A stretch of DNA of 64,000 bases. It comes from Marsupella aquatica. Its lineage: Eukaryota > Marchantiophyta. The translations under genes were made by a program, and so were the position numbers. Below are positions 10,760-20,789 of this stretch, in pieces; position 1 is the stretch's first letter, and each line of letters starts with the position of its first letter. The stretch spans positions 8,928,001-8,992,000 of the forward strand of contig OZ316891.1 in assembly GCA_973895155.1 (NCBI GenBank), written 5' to 3'. Below the pieces are notes generated by a model, which saw nothing but the letters and a program-made list of their open reading frames with translations, was not told the origin of the DNA and searched no databases.

Positions 10760-13569
10760 ACACATGTACAACGAGAGAGAGGAATGCCTGCTTTGGTGAA
10801 AGGTACTTCAACTAAAACATTGCCAAAGAGGAGGAGCTCTAGACTATCAGAAGTTACCAAGGTGAACATGGCAGAGTCTGGTGATGATGGCTGAGGATTG
10901 TGACATTGGAGGGTCAGAACCAGAGAGTGAACAACAGGTAATGCTTGAACTTCATCATCCTAATAGGAAGGGATCCTTGTCCCTTTTTCAAATTATATGT
11001 TGATATGCTTACGTTGTCCATGATATAGGTACAGAAACAAAATTGTGGTCCTAAGAAGATTGGGCCTGGTGGAGGTGGGCTGGTGAGATGTTGGAAAGAC
11101 CCAGACACTGGACTCTTATATGAAAGTGAGTGGATTGTACTGTTCTACTTTTCAAGTGTGTTTGGAAGTTGATATTCTACTTGGAAATGAAATTAATTGA
11201 AGTGCTTTTGATGTTGTGTGTTTGTTTAGTGGTTCCATCAGCATCTGAAGGCAGATAAGGTCAATCTGATGTACTACATTCCAGAGGATCTTCAAGTAAT
11301 ACACAATCTGCTCGTCATGCATATGCAAGTGCATTTGCTGTACTTTTCAATCATGTACATAGTTTTTGATTGAATGCATGTGTGTGCATTGCAGGCGGGG
11401 CCTCTGAGATGCGCAGGGAACAAAGGCATGCTAAGAAGCAGTTTGATAATATTGCCAAACAATGAAGGGATTGCGGAGAGTTGCCCAAACACATTAAAGT
11501 GAGTATTGTACTTTTTTTGAATGTAGATTTAGACAAATCTGATCCTCTCTGTTGTTGTGTGTATAAAACCTGGACTCTGCATAAATTCTAGAGTTATGAT
11601 CTGACATTGTCTGTGAAATGCAGATTTATGACAATGATATTGATGATTTTGATGGCAACAAACAATACTGGCTGGAGGAACTTTGTGGCAACGTACTCAG
11701 AGTCTTTGATGTATCAAAGCCAAAATGGACTGATCATCCACAAGTTCATACAACCACAGTGTGGAATAACATGGCAGCTGAGTGGGAGTATGTGGGTGGG
11801 GAATTTATTAAGACCAAATTCTAGAGTCATTGTCGTGGCATATTGAAGAGAGAGCGCCATAAAATGCATGTTTATTGGAAGAAAGTTTTCAATGAGGATC
11901 CAACCAAACCTGGGCCATCTGGTGTTGATCCAAAGAAATGGGCAGCTTTGGTATCTCATTTTACCAGTCTAGCATTGATATCTTTGAGTAAACAGATGAC
12001 TGATAAAAGAGCATGAGTGCAAGATACCTCTCACTTTGGAAGAGGAGGGCATGCTGCAGCAGCAAAGAGAATGGTAAATTGTGGCCTATATCATTTTCAC
12101 TATCAATTCTGTCTTGTTTGTGAATCTTGATGAAAACAGACTCTATGATTCTCATTCATTGTGTGTTTGAACAGAAGCAGAAGAGAGGATCAAGCCCAGG
12201 TATATCTGACCTGAAAGAAAACCATGGTAGTCAGGGTTCATTGCCAAAGGTGACAATGAGCTCATCATTGGCAAGTGCAGAAGGTCAGACTGGTAGTTTT
12301 GTGGGAGCAAAGGTGAGCCAATCATTGGCAAGTGGGGAGGGTAAAAGTGCTAGCTTACTGGGGCGAGGAAACAAACATGGATCAGCTGTGAGTATTGTCA
12401 TACCAATTTGATTTGTACATCATTCTCCATTTGACAGAGCTAGTGTTGTGTCGTTTGTAAGTTTGACAGTGAGAATGTTGTGTTGGTTGTGGTTCATTTA
12501 CAGACCCCACATTCAAAAGAAGAGATCACTGCCATTGGGGCTATGAAATTGGATGTTGATGAGTTGAAAGGCACTGTGAGAGACTTGACAAACATGATGA
12601 CTATGTGGATGGCACATCACACCAGTAATGCACAAGTTCCAACAGTTGTACCTAGTCACAGTAAGTTGACTACAGCTACCAAACAAGGTAGTAAAAAGCG
12701 ATCTCTTACTTTTTCAGGTGATAATGAAGGTAAAATTCTCTATCATGTATACACTGTCCATTCAATGTAATTATTGTGATGTGTATATGTCATTGCATGT
12801 TTATAATGTTCTTGCATGTTTTTAGTGTGATTATATGTTGCTGGTGTATACATATTTGTTTATGCATTTCTTTTGTGTGTGTTTTATGACAGCATCTTTA
12901 GGGGAGCCTCCAGTGTCGCAGGGAAGACCAACTGACACAGCTAACAGTACTCTGAAGCAAACTGAATTGGAAGTGAACCTTTTGCCATCTAAGTTGCCCA
13001 AAGAAGCCATTTCAAATGCCTTTCAGTTGCCAGAGGATAAGTCAAATCAGTTGACACCAGATATAACCCCAGAATCATTTGAGTTGCCAAAAGAAACTCC
13101 TGTTCCAAGTGAGCAGGATGACACTCCATCAACTAGAAAGGGAAAGAAGAAAAGGAAGAAAGGATCCTCAACAAATGCATCACCTGCACAGAAGAAACCA
13201 ATGCAATCTCCTAACCCCATTGCAAAGGTAAATGTGTGTTTGATTTGAGTGTTCTTCTATCTTTCAATTTTTGTTTATTGCATTTTTAACAAAATGTGTT
13301 GTTCATAGTTTGCAAGAGGAGATTTGGTGAAGATGAAGAGCGTTGTGGACAATTCCATGATAGTGGCAGAAGGTGAGGTGACAAGGTTGCCAGGAGAAGA
13401 TAAGTTTCATTGTGCAGATTTTGAAAGCCCTTTCTTGCGAGTGCGTGTGATTGAAGTGTTTGTAGATGTGGCATTGCCATTTGCCAATGCAGGGGAGAAC
13501 AAGTCTAGATTATCTGATGTGAAAGGGATGAATGCCCTATGGAACTCTAGATTGCTTAAGAAGCAATAG
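10760..13569 (+). pseudogene. CACTA-1 TnpA-like accessory protein, broken
   Basis: Several exon-like blocks follow the transposase in the same orientation. The first starts at 10,784 with a basic stretch (LPKRRSSRLSE). The block at 11,625-12,015 has WNNMAAEWEY, then RERHKMHVYWKKVF and LVSHFTSLAL, the pattern of the plant En/Spm accessory transposase family (Transposase_24-like). A block at 12,510-12,730 has a short coiled coil (KLDVDELKGTVRDL). The block at 12,895-13,230 is Ser/Pro/Lys-rich and includes KGKKKRKKG. The last exon (13,310-13,569) resembles the DUF8039 domain found at the end of such proteins (GDLVKMKSVV, IEVFVDVALPF). In-frame stops occur at 11,822-11,824 and near 12,014. The protein would bind the subterminal repeats in an intact element. 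Confidence 0.6.
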
Positions 13570-13909
13570 AAATAGCACTCTGTCAAGAAACACTAGACAT
13601 GATAGAATGACACCTCTGTTTTTCTATAAACATGCAGAGTGATTGGTATGTCAGGTTGTAACAATTGACAATCTAATATTATTGATGTCAATGTAATTTT
13701 GTTTCATAAATTTGCATTGAGTTCAATAGTTACTGTGAGAGTTATGAAGGTATCTTGTATGAATGTCAATTGGATTTGTGATATATATTGAATGTTTCTT
13801 TAAGTTTTCATTCAGCAAATCTATTGAATGGCTTTGTAATGTATGATTTTTGATTTATATGAAGTTTTATCTATCATGATCACTTAAATTTGAATTTCTC
13901 CAAATCATT

Positions 13910-14600
13910 GAATACTTCACCTGAATGACTGGCTAGAATGACTGATATAATGGTCATTATCCACAACTATCTTTGTGACCAATATGACTCAACTCGGGTC
14001 ATTAAAGACATTGACTAAATGATTCAAAGAATGACATATACAATGACCGTTCTCATGGTCATTATAAACAAGTCCACTATGACTCACTTTATGTCATTCA
14101 AGACATGTCATTAATGACTAATGTATATCTTTACGTGCCTCCTCCCAATTGAACCACGTGTCTCAATATGACTTGTTTATACTGTAGTCATTTTGGACAC
14201 GTCTAAAATGACCCAAATATATTGCCAAATGGTGAATACTCTTTGAACCACGTGTCACTATTTGATTTATTATATAATGTATGTCATTTTGGACAAGTCC
14301 AAAATGACCAATGTTATTTGTTTTTTGATTGCCACGTGTCATTGTGTGATTGGGTACAGGGACTGTCGACGCTCAACGGCAATTGACCATTGATGGTGAT
14401 TTGTGTCGTCATTTTGGACCGTTCAATATTTATGACCATATCATAAAAATGGTCATTTAGGATAGCATGAAATGACCACATGTTTTTAGCGTCATTTGTC
14501 CAAAAGGACCGTGACCAAAATGTCCGTTGTGACGCGTCTGGAAAGACGAGAATGATTGCGTCATTGTTTTGTTAAAAAAACCTGATTAATAGTCATTGTT
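13910..14600. repeat. CACTA-1 right subterminal repeat array
   Basis: AATGAC, TGACCA, GGTCATT and GTCATTTTGGAC motifs recur densely in both orientations up to the right terminus. The array matches that at 343-900 in word content. It has no open frame. Confidence 0.7.
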
Positions 14601-14632
14601 TCCGTCATAAAATACATTGTTTTCTACTAGTG

Positions 14633-15755
14633 AATGTACCAGGAAATTTCACTGGTGTTTTTGATGCAAAGAAAGAATCACTGAGCATGGAGATTGTGTG
14701 CAAGAGTTTGGGCACAGAGATCGGTCAATTGATCGAGAACAATCTTCGCACAAAATTTTGTCTTGAGCTTTGTGAAACTGGCAACATTGACTACTACAAG
14801 TCAAAGTTGCAAGATAATGTTATGAAGATGAAAGCAAAGGAGAAAATGCCCATTCAATTAAACCGCGACTACTTCAGAGGTCAAGAAATACAAGGTGCAA
14901 CTGTATGACAAGATGGAGAAGATCACAAGGCTCAAGAAATAACTTGCCTAAAAGGATGGTCAATATAGTCAAATAATGCAAGTTCAAGAGGTAGATAAAG
15001 TCATTCTTGATTTAAAGAATCAAGTTGCATCACAAGAGGTGATCATAAGCAATCCGCAAGAGGAGATTGAGCAAATGAACACTGCTGAGGTGGATGGTCA
15101 GTCTGACAAGAAAAAATCAAGATGCAGCAACTACAATTATATGAATTTGCACATGATTGATCCTACAGGACAATCTAATCTTTTTCCGGATGTGGAAGTT
15201 GATCCAGAAGATGTTGATAAATTTTTTGAGAAATGAAAGAGCGATGAGAGTATGGCCCAATTTGTTCAAGAAAATGATGGAAGATATACTTGGTGCTTCT
15301 ATCCATGGGGTCCTGAATCTGTTTCCATTTTGGGAATATGCGGTCACTTATGGCATCATGCTTGCTTGTTTAGGTGGATGAAGAAGAGCCGGAAATGTTG
15401 ATGCCGAAAACCATTTCATGAACGAGAGTATAAGCAACGGGGTTGGTTGAAACAAATGCCACCAATGGAGACACAACAAGATAGTGAAGCAATGACTCAA
15501 GATAGTATTACAATGGCACACATTGATTCAAGGTCCATTGACAATTACGTAGTCAATGAATACAACTTGTCAAATGGTAACTTTGACAATTTTTTATTCA
15601 GTGGTACATTCCAACAGTGGAAGGAATATGCAATGGCTAATCGACCAACAATAGATGAGCAAAACATGCAGCGATCTATTCGTTGTCATCGCCGTCGTCA
15701 GCAACTGGCGGAAGTGAAAGCAGAAACGCAAGACAAGAAGAACCGGAATGACTAG
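14633..15755 (+). pseudogene. Degenerate coiled-coil protein with RING-like end
   Basis: Reading through several stops and one frame change gives a continuous-looking protein. First comes a block with VPGNFTGVFDAKKESL and a helical Lys/Glu-rich stretch. Next is a coiled-coil-like block (VDKVILDLKNQVASQEVI). Then comes a Cys/His block reading YPWGPESVSILGICGHLWH, HACLFRWMKKSRKC and CRKPFHERE, which resembles the second half of a RING-H2 finger. The C-terminal part, 15,447-15,755, ends in a basic tail. Stops at 14,906-14,908, 14,939 and 15,234 show decay. The same RING-like segment occurs inside CACTA-1 at 3030-3110. I do not recognise the full family; it may belong to another transposon. Confidence 0.45.
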
Positions 15756-16833
15756 ATTGTATACACAATGTTTAGTATCGCAGATTTTATTACATAGTAT
15801 TTCTTGCATAAGACATGCACAATCCGGTATAGTATATCACAGTTTATCGTATAGTATTAGCCTAAATATAATACCTAAACAGAAGTCAAGATTGTGAGGA
15901 AAAGTGTTTTGTGTTATTGTTCTCATTTTCTTGCAACTGTCAATCGAATTGATATTGTCTTGTCATCCATTGGACCAGATCTGCGCTATGATATTCTTCA
16001 AATGCACCAACACGAACATCTTTGTTTGATGTATATATGGATTTGTCATGTTTTGCCTTTTATACATATTTAGTGTTGGAGAAGCATGTTGTCCCCACTG
16101 TGCATCATCAGGTAAGTTGCGCAAACAAAGTTGGTGTTGTTATCTCCGGAAAAAGCTCTGATGCAACACCTCGTCGTTGAAATAAGTAGGAAGTACTTGC
16201 TTGGACATTATTTTGTAGATTCAATATTGGGTATGTGAAGGATGGGTTTGGTTGGGAAGGCATTACAAGTTTGCATCAAATGAGTAGTCCTTGTCATCCT
16301 GAATTTGAGACTCATCGATTGTAGGAAACATCATCAAATCCATATCATCTTCTCATTCTTCGACATCACTCATTTCAGTATCTGGTGGAATATGAGCCAA
16401 CATGTCACCATCATTGTGTAATGACAATCCTTGCAAAGCCTCATCTGCGTCATCAATTGTATAAAAATCCTCCACATCATCCTCTCCAAGAACCGCACAC
16501 CCTGGGCCCTCACTAAGGAAAATGTAATGAGATATACCTGTGACCAAAGCCTTCCCAAGTACCCCTTGTTACATTTTGGAGTCTAAACATTTAAATCTAT
16601 CTTGTTCGTTCTAAATAGAATTTCAGTCATATATAAAATCCTCCTAGGTTATTATAATCTTTGATATTTTAGGATTTAAAATACCCTTCATTTGTTATAA
16701 AAACAAGGTTTAGAGGATGCATATAAGCGTCTTCTTCATCGTGCCATCCATTTTAGGGCAACCTCCCATTGAACGACTTCAAGAGCCCAAAACCCAAGTT
16801 ACACCCAAATAAAAGAGGGTCGGGGAGGGAGTT
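15756..16833. other. AT-rich region between the two CACTA elements
   Basis: No complete gene is seen. A minus-strand frame at 16,353-16,547 encodes an acidic peptide (GEDDVEDFYTIDDADEAL...) with codon-like composition. It may be the tail of a decayed gene, but I recognise no family. GTT at 16,831-16,833 is the left target-site copy of CACTA-2. Confidence 0.4.
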
Positions 16834-16849
16834 CACTACAACACTACCT

Positions 16850-17270
16850 ACACCTTTTGCGAACTTGAAAGCATCGCAAACAACAAAGGAAATCAAAAAA
16901 CAAAACTCGCCTTTGCGAAGTATCGCGCATCGCAATAGAATCGCAAACTGCGAAGCCCAAAGGTTCGCACCCGGTCTTTCGCAAGACCTTTGCAACGCCT
17001 TCGCAACTTGTGACACTAATAGAATCGCAAAGGACTCACATTTAAGCGACTCCGTGGGCGTCGCGAGAGGCTTGCGATAATAATCAAGCAGTTCAATATT
17101 TGCAATCCCAGGAGTTTGGTAATATGTTTGCGATATTAAGTGAATGGTAGTTATGCCATGAAGATCGCTTCGCATTTTTGTGAACTTATGTGGTTTGCAT
17201 AATGTTTGCGATACCTTTAGTATGGTAAATATGCGATTTGGGTTGTTTGCATAGGTTTCGCAAGATGTCT
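16850..17270. repeat. CACTA-2 left subterminal GCGAAG array
   Basis: TTTGCGAA, TCGCAAA, TTGCGAT and CTTCGCA motifs recur in both orientations directly inside the left terminus. They match the array at the right end. These are the probable binding sites of the element's own TnpA-like protein. Confidence 0.7.
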
Positions 17271-17519
17271 TAAGGCTAGGGTTTAGATTTAGAGTTTTGA
17301 ATTATGGTTGGGGTCTTGTTGGCCAACACGGAGAATGAGGTCTGAATCAAAATTGCTTTATAGAAAATTGATAGGTACACAAAAATTAGGGTTTCCTAAA
17401 CCCTAAACCCTAGATGGGTGTCATATGACAAGCTAGGTCCCTATAAGACTACCCATGATATCAAAACTATATACTACACTAAGTAAATGGGCATCCCATA
17501 GGCACTACACCACCAAGCT

Positions 17520-19446
17520 CTAGAATGGGGTCCTCCTACTCCTTGTCGCCGGCCTCTTCCCCTTGTCTCTCTTGCGACGATCCGGACGTGGCACAGGAGG
17601 TGGTGCTGGCTGCTCCTCCACATCTGGTTCCTGCTCGTCCTCGTCCTCATCCTCTTCCTCCCCCTCCTGCTCGGAAACTCCTCCTACTGGTCCAGATCCA
17701 CTACTCCCTCCTACCTTGGGCCCCTTTGTCGTGGTCCCCTCATTGTTCTCATCGGTGCTGCTGGTATCACTGGCATCCTCATCATCCTGTTTGCACAGCA
17801 CAACGCCAAATTGGTTTAGGTTTACGGAATGAAAAGATAAGTGGATTGGGTGGGAAAAACTGAAGGGGATACATGCACTTACAGTCGCCAACTCTGCGTC
17901 AACCAAGTCAAAGAGATGTTTGGCTCCATGCGCAGCTCCTATCTCCATCTCTTTTGCTGTTATCTTCCTGCGGTACCTCTTATACTACCACAACCAAACA
18001 TTCCAAAACCAAAATCAATCGAGGTTAATATGCTATAAACCCAAGAAAAATGCATGGAGGTGCTAATAGGGTGCCCCCTAGAAGACAAAACTGGGCTCAA
18101 TAACCCTTAGCAGTATTTTTTAAACATAATACACACTTGCGAAACTCCCCACTTTGCAAATTCAAATAAATTGGCTGCTTGCAAAGTAGTTTGCGAAGCG
18201 GGTTAGTTCGCAATAGCTTCGCATCTACAACTTTAAAAAATGCCATGATAGACTTTGCGAAACATTTGCGAAGCAACCCGCATCGCAAAAGCTTCGCAAA
18301 CTCTATTTTTAAAAAATTCCAAGAAATCTCTAAGGCACGCAATGTGTCAGGGTGACCTAAAGTACAAGGCAGGCCGTAAGAAAGAAACAAGAGGTATGCA
18401 AGGGGGCATTCCAGGTTTGGATCGCAATTGAAAGCAAGGAAACAGAAGCAGGGGAGGAGAGGGCCCACTCACAAAGTGTGCTTTGAGGCCGGGAAGTCCA
18501 CCTTGGCCCATCTTGTGCGTGGGCTTGGGCCGTTTGCTGACTCGCTCAGCTGCAAGGATGAATTTTTGGGGTGGTGCCCCCACTTCATCCACAATGTGCT
18601 GCATGTGAGACACCTTCTCAACCATTGCCTTGAGGTCTCGGTCGGACTTCCCGGCCTTCTGTGCCTTGGCTTCCATCTCCTTCCAAAAGAGAAGGTTCCT
18701 GGCAGCTCTCATCTGCACCTCCACTTTGTAAAAGGCATTCCACACATCCTCAGTGAATTGCAGTGGCCTCCTCACATTTCTGTACTCCTCCAAGTTTGTC
18801 AGGTAGGCCCTTACCTTCTTCCTATCATGGTACCGTGCTTGAGACATTGAATTGGAAATTCTATCTGCAAGCCACTGTTCATCAATCTCTGCTCCATTTT
18901 GGAATGAATCTTTGATTTGACTCATTACTTTCTTCTGGTCTGCCTTGCTGAGTTTCCCCCACTCAACTCCTTGTGCAAAATTGGAGCGCACCATAAGCCT
19001 GATAGTGCTCTTTGCCCCGGTGTAGGCCAGTTCAGTAAGAATGCCTTCGATCAAGGCAATCATAGGCAGCTTCTTCTTCTCTTCCTCCTTCTTTCGCTGC
19101 TCCTCCCGCTGTGCTCTTACTCATCTCGTTCCTCTCTCCTCCTCTTCTTTTCTAGGGCAGCAGGTGAGACTACTCCTGCCTTGGCCCTCTCCTCCTTCTT
19201 ACGCTTCTTCTCTCTTGCCTTCTGTTGAGCTGCACTCCTTTGCTCCTCCTCCCTTGCAATGTTCCCTGCATCTACTCCCGTTTGCAAGGCTTGCCCTAGG
19301 ATTGCACTCAAAGAAGCAATCCCTGCTGGTATAGTCAAATCTAAGTGGCTCAACTGTGCTGCATTGAGGTGCTCAGCCATCAAATCGGTCCATCGATTCC
19401 TCTCCTGCTCCCCATTACCTTCATTCCCATTGCCACTGTCACTCAC
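17520..19446 (-). CDS. CACTA-2 TnpA-like protein, one frameshift
   Basis: Three exons fit: 18,473-19,446, 17,883-17,984 and 17,520-17,786. The donors (GTGAGT, GTAAGT) and acceptors (TGGTAG, AAACAG) are canonical and the junctions are in phase. Exon 1 is 974 nt, one base short of 325 codons. Its frame changes near 19,117, where a Lys/Glu-rich helix (EKKRRREERDE, then RAQREEQRKKEEEKKK) is split, so a 1-base deletion is likely; the unbroken product would be about 447 aa. Blocks are an Asn/Gly-rich start, a charged coiled coil, a helical domain with WGKLSKADQKKVMSQIKDSF and QARYHDRKKVRAYL, and an acidic Glu/Asp then Pro/Arg/Lys-rich tail. No named domain is recognised. By position and composition it should be the DNA-binding partner of the transposase. 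It is transcribed away from the SET gene. Confidence 0.6.
18110..18315. repeat. Internal GCGAAG cluster inside the TnpA-like gene's intron
   Basis: The terminal words (TTTGCGAA, GAAGC, TTCGCAA, CATCGCAAA) recur densely here, within the first intron (17,985-18,472) of the minus-strand gene. Subterminal motifs are usually confined to element ends, so an intronic cluster is unusual. It could be a binding site for autoregulation or a remnant of a nested deletion derivative. Confidence 0.6.
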
Positions 19447-19569
19447 CCTGCCCCATCACCTCCATTTGCTCCACTGGAATCCATAGCTAAGCCACCCCCC
19501 GAGCGCATGCGAGCTCCCTTCTCCCTCCCTACGCTTGAAATTTGTCAAATGCCGCTGACTACGCCACGG

Positions 19570-19830
19570 CCGAGTGCAAAAGTACAAGCGGGAAAGACTT
19601 TCGAAGCAACCTGTTTTGCAAGTTGCGATCCTTCTAGTTTCACATGTAGTTTCTCAATTTTGCGAAACCATTGCGACGTGAAAGGCTTCGCAACACCTTC
19701 GCTCTCTCGCAGAAATGCTCTTGGGCTCTGTTTTTCTGAAGGTCGTGCGAAAGCAGCAGCTTCGCAAAACTCAATTCTAATTTGTGATGGTATTTGCGAA
19801 GGAAGCGGCTTCGCAAGACATTGGCAACTC
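19570..19830. repeat. Internal GCGAAG cluster upstream of the TnpA-like gene
   Basis: The same word set (TTTGCGAA, GGCTTCGCAA, TTCGCAAAAC, TTGCGACG) is clustered just upstream of the minus-strand start codon at 19,446. It lies in the divergent promoter region shared with the SET gene. Binding of the TnpA-like protein here would give negative or positive feedback; this is inference from motif identity. Confidence 0.6.
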
Positions 19831-20789
19831 GTCCCGGGGGGAATGTTGGTTTCATTTGAAAGGGTTTTTTTCAAAGGTGAAGTGGATCCCTCTATACTCA
19901 TATTTGGAATGCTTTTTGGCCATGTTTTGGGTGTTAGATAATAGTTGAAGGCGGGTTTGAAGGGTTAGGCAGATTTCAAGTTAATGGGTTATGTATGGTG
20001 TTGGTTTAGGCTAAGGTTTGGGTTTACATTAGTTTAGAAGAAACAATAAAGGTGTGGGATTTGGTTTACAAGAAATAAGTAAGGTTTAGGTTTAGGGTTT
20101 TAGGGTTTGGGGTTTTTAAATAGAAAGGTCTCTAGGGTTGAAGAAAGGTTTGGGTTTGTGTGTAAGTCAGATTTAGGTTTAATAGGTAGTATGCGGTTTG
20201 GGGTTGAAGGTTTGGATAAGACAAAGCAAGGTTTCATGAGATTTATATTGCAGCCTTTTGGGTTTAAGAGAGGTTCATTGGGTTTATGAATCAAAAAGGG
20301 ATTGGCATGGGTTTTGCTAACAAAGGAGGGGAATATATGATAGCTTGCAGGGTGCGGCACTTTTTGATGATTTGATACTAATGCATATGCATTGTGAGAG
20401 CCCGAGCATCTGAAAGGTAAACATTGCATGATCGGCTCAAGTGTTCCTTTCATGTACTTAACACTTTTGGTTGCCACTATGTATAAAGGGGACATGTATA
20501 TAGGGTTTTTTGTTCTTGTCTGGTCCAGATTATTGTGCTTACATATACATGGAATGGTTGCAGCTTTTCCCTCATACTTTCAGATTGGGTTCATTAATTA
20601 TCTTAGAGCCACAAGACCTATTGGCACTGCTGAGCCCGGGTCTCATAATTAAAGGTACCTTTTTTTATTGTTATGGTCATTTTGGTTTGGGTTTCTTGTC
20701 ATCATTATTTGGGAACTTTGATTTATATCATTTTGTGGTATGTTTTGGTCATAACATGCCCATTTTAATTATATCTTGTTACAGGGGAT
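19831..20789. promoter_or_regulatory. Divergent intergenic region of CACTA-2
   Basis: The region between the two outward-facing genes has no credible gene. It contains degenerate GTTTAGGG-type runs at about 20,080-20,115, reminiscent of plant telomere repeats. An acceptor-like TTGTTACAG lies just before 20,786, close to the SET-gene start codon at 20,790, so an untranslated upstream exon is possible. No TATA box is assigned with confidence. Confidence 0.35.

Larger units (their letters stand above)
343..14632 (+). mobile_element. CACTA-1, degenerate CACTA (En/Spm) DNA transposon
   Basis: The right end reads ...TTTTCTACTAGTG at 14,620-14,632, so its inverse starts CACTAGTAGAAAAC. The left end at 343-344 reads ACTAGTGGAAGAC with the first C missing or changed; the two ends match at most of the first 19 positions. 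With the first C lost, AAT at 341-343 and AAT at 14,633-14,635 form a 3-bp target duplication, as CACTA elements make. Between the ends lie TGAC/GTCATT-rich subterminal arrays, a Transposase_21-type gene (6522-10,320) and a TnpA-like gene (10,760-13,569), in the order typical of the family. It also carries foreign sequence: a PHD-finger gene fragment, a RING-like fragment and a nested inverted-repeat element. Both transposon genes contain stops and frameshifts, so the copy is probably not autonomous. Confidence 0.82.

Noticed and set aside
17525-17863. Plus-strand Ser/Pro-rich frames opposite the acidic tail of the TnpA-like gene
   Set aside because: They are antisense reads of the low-complexity Glu/Asp-rich exon at 17,520-17,786.
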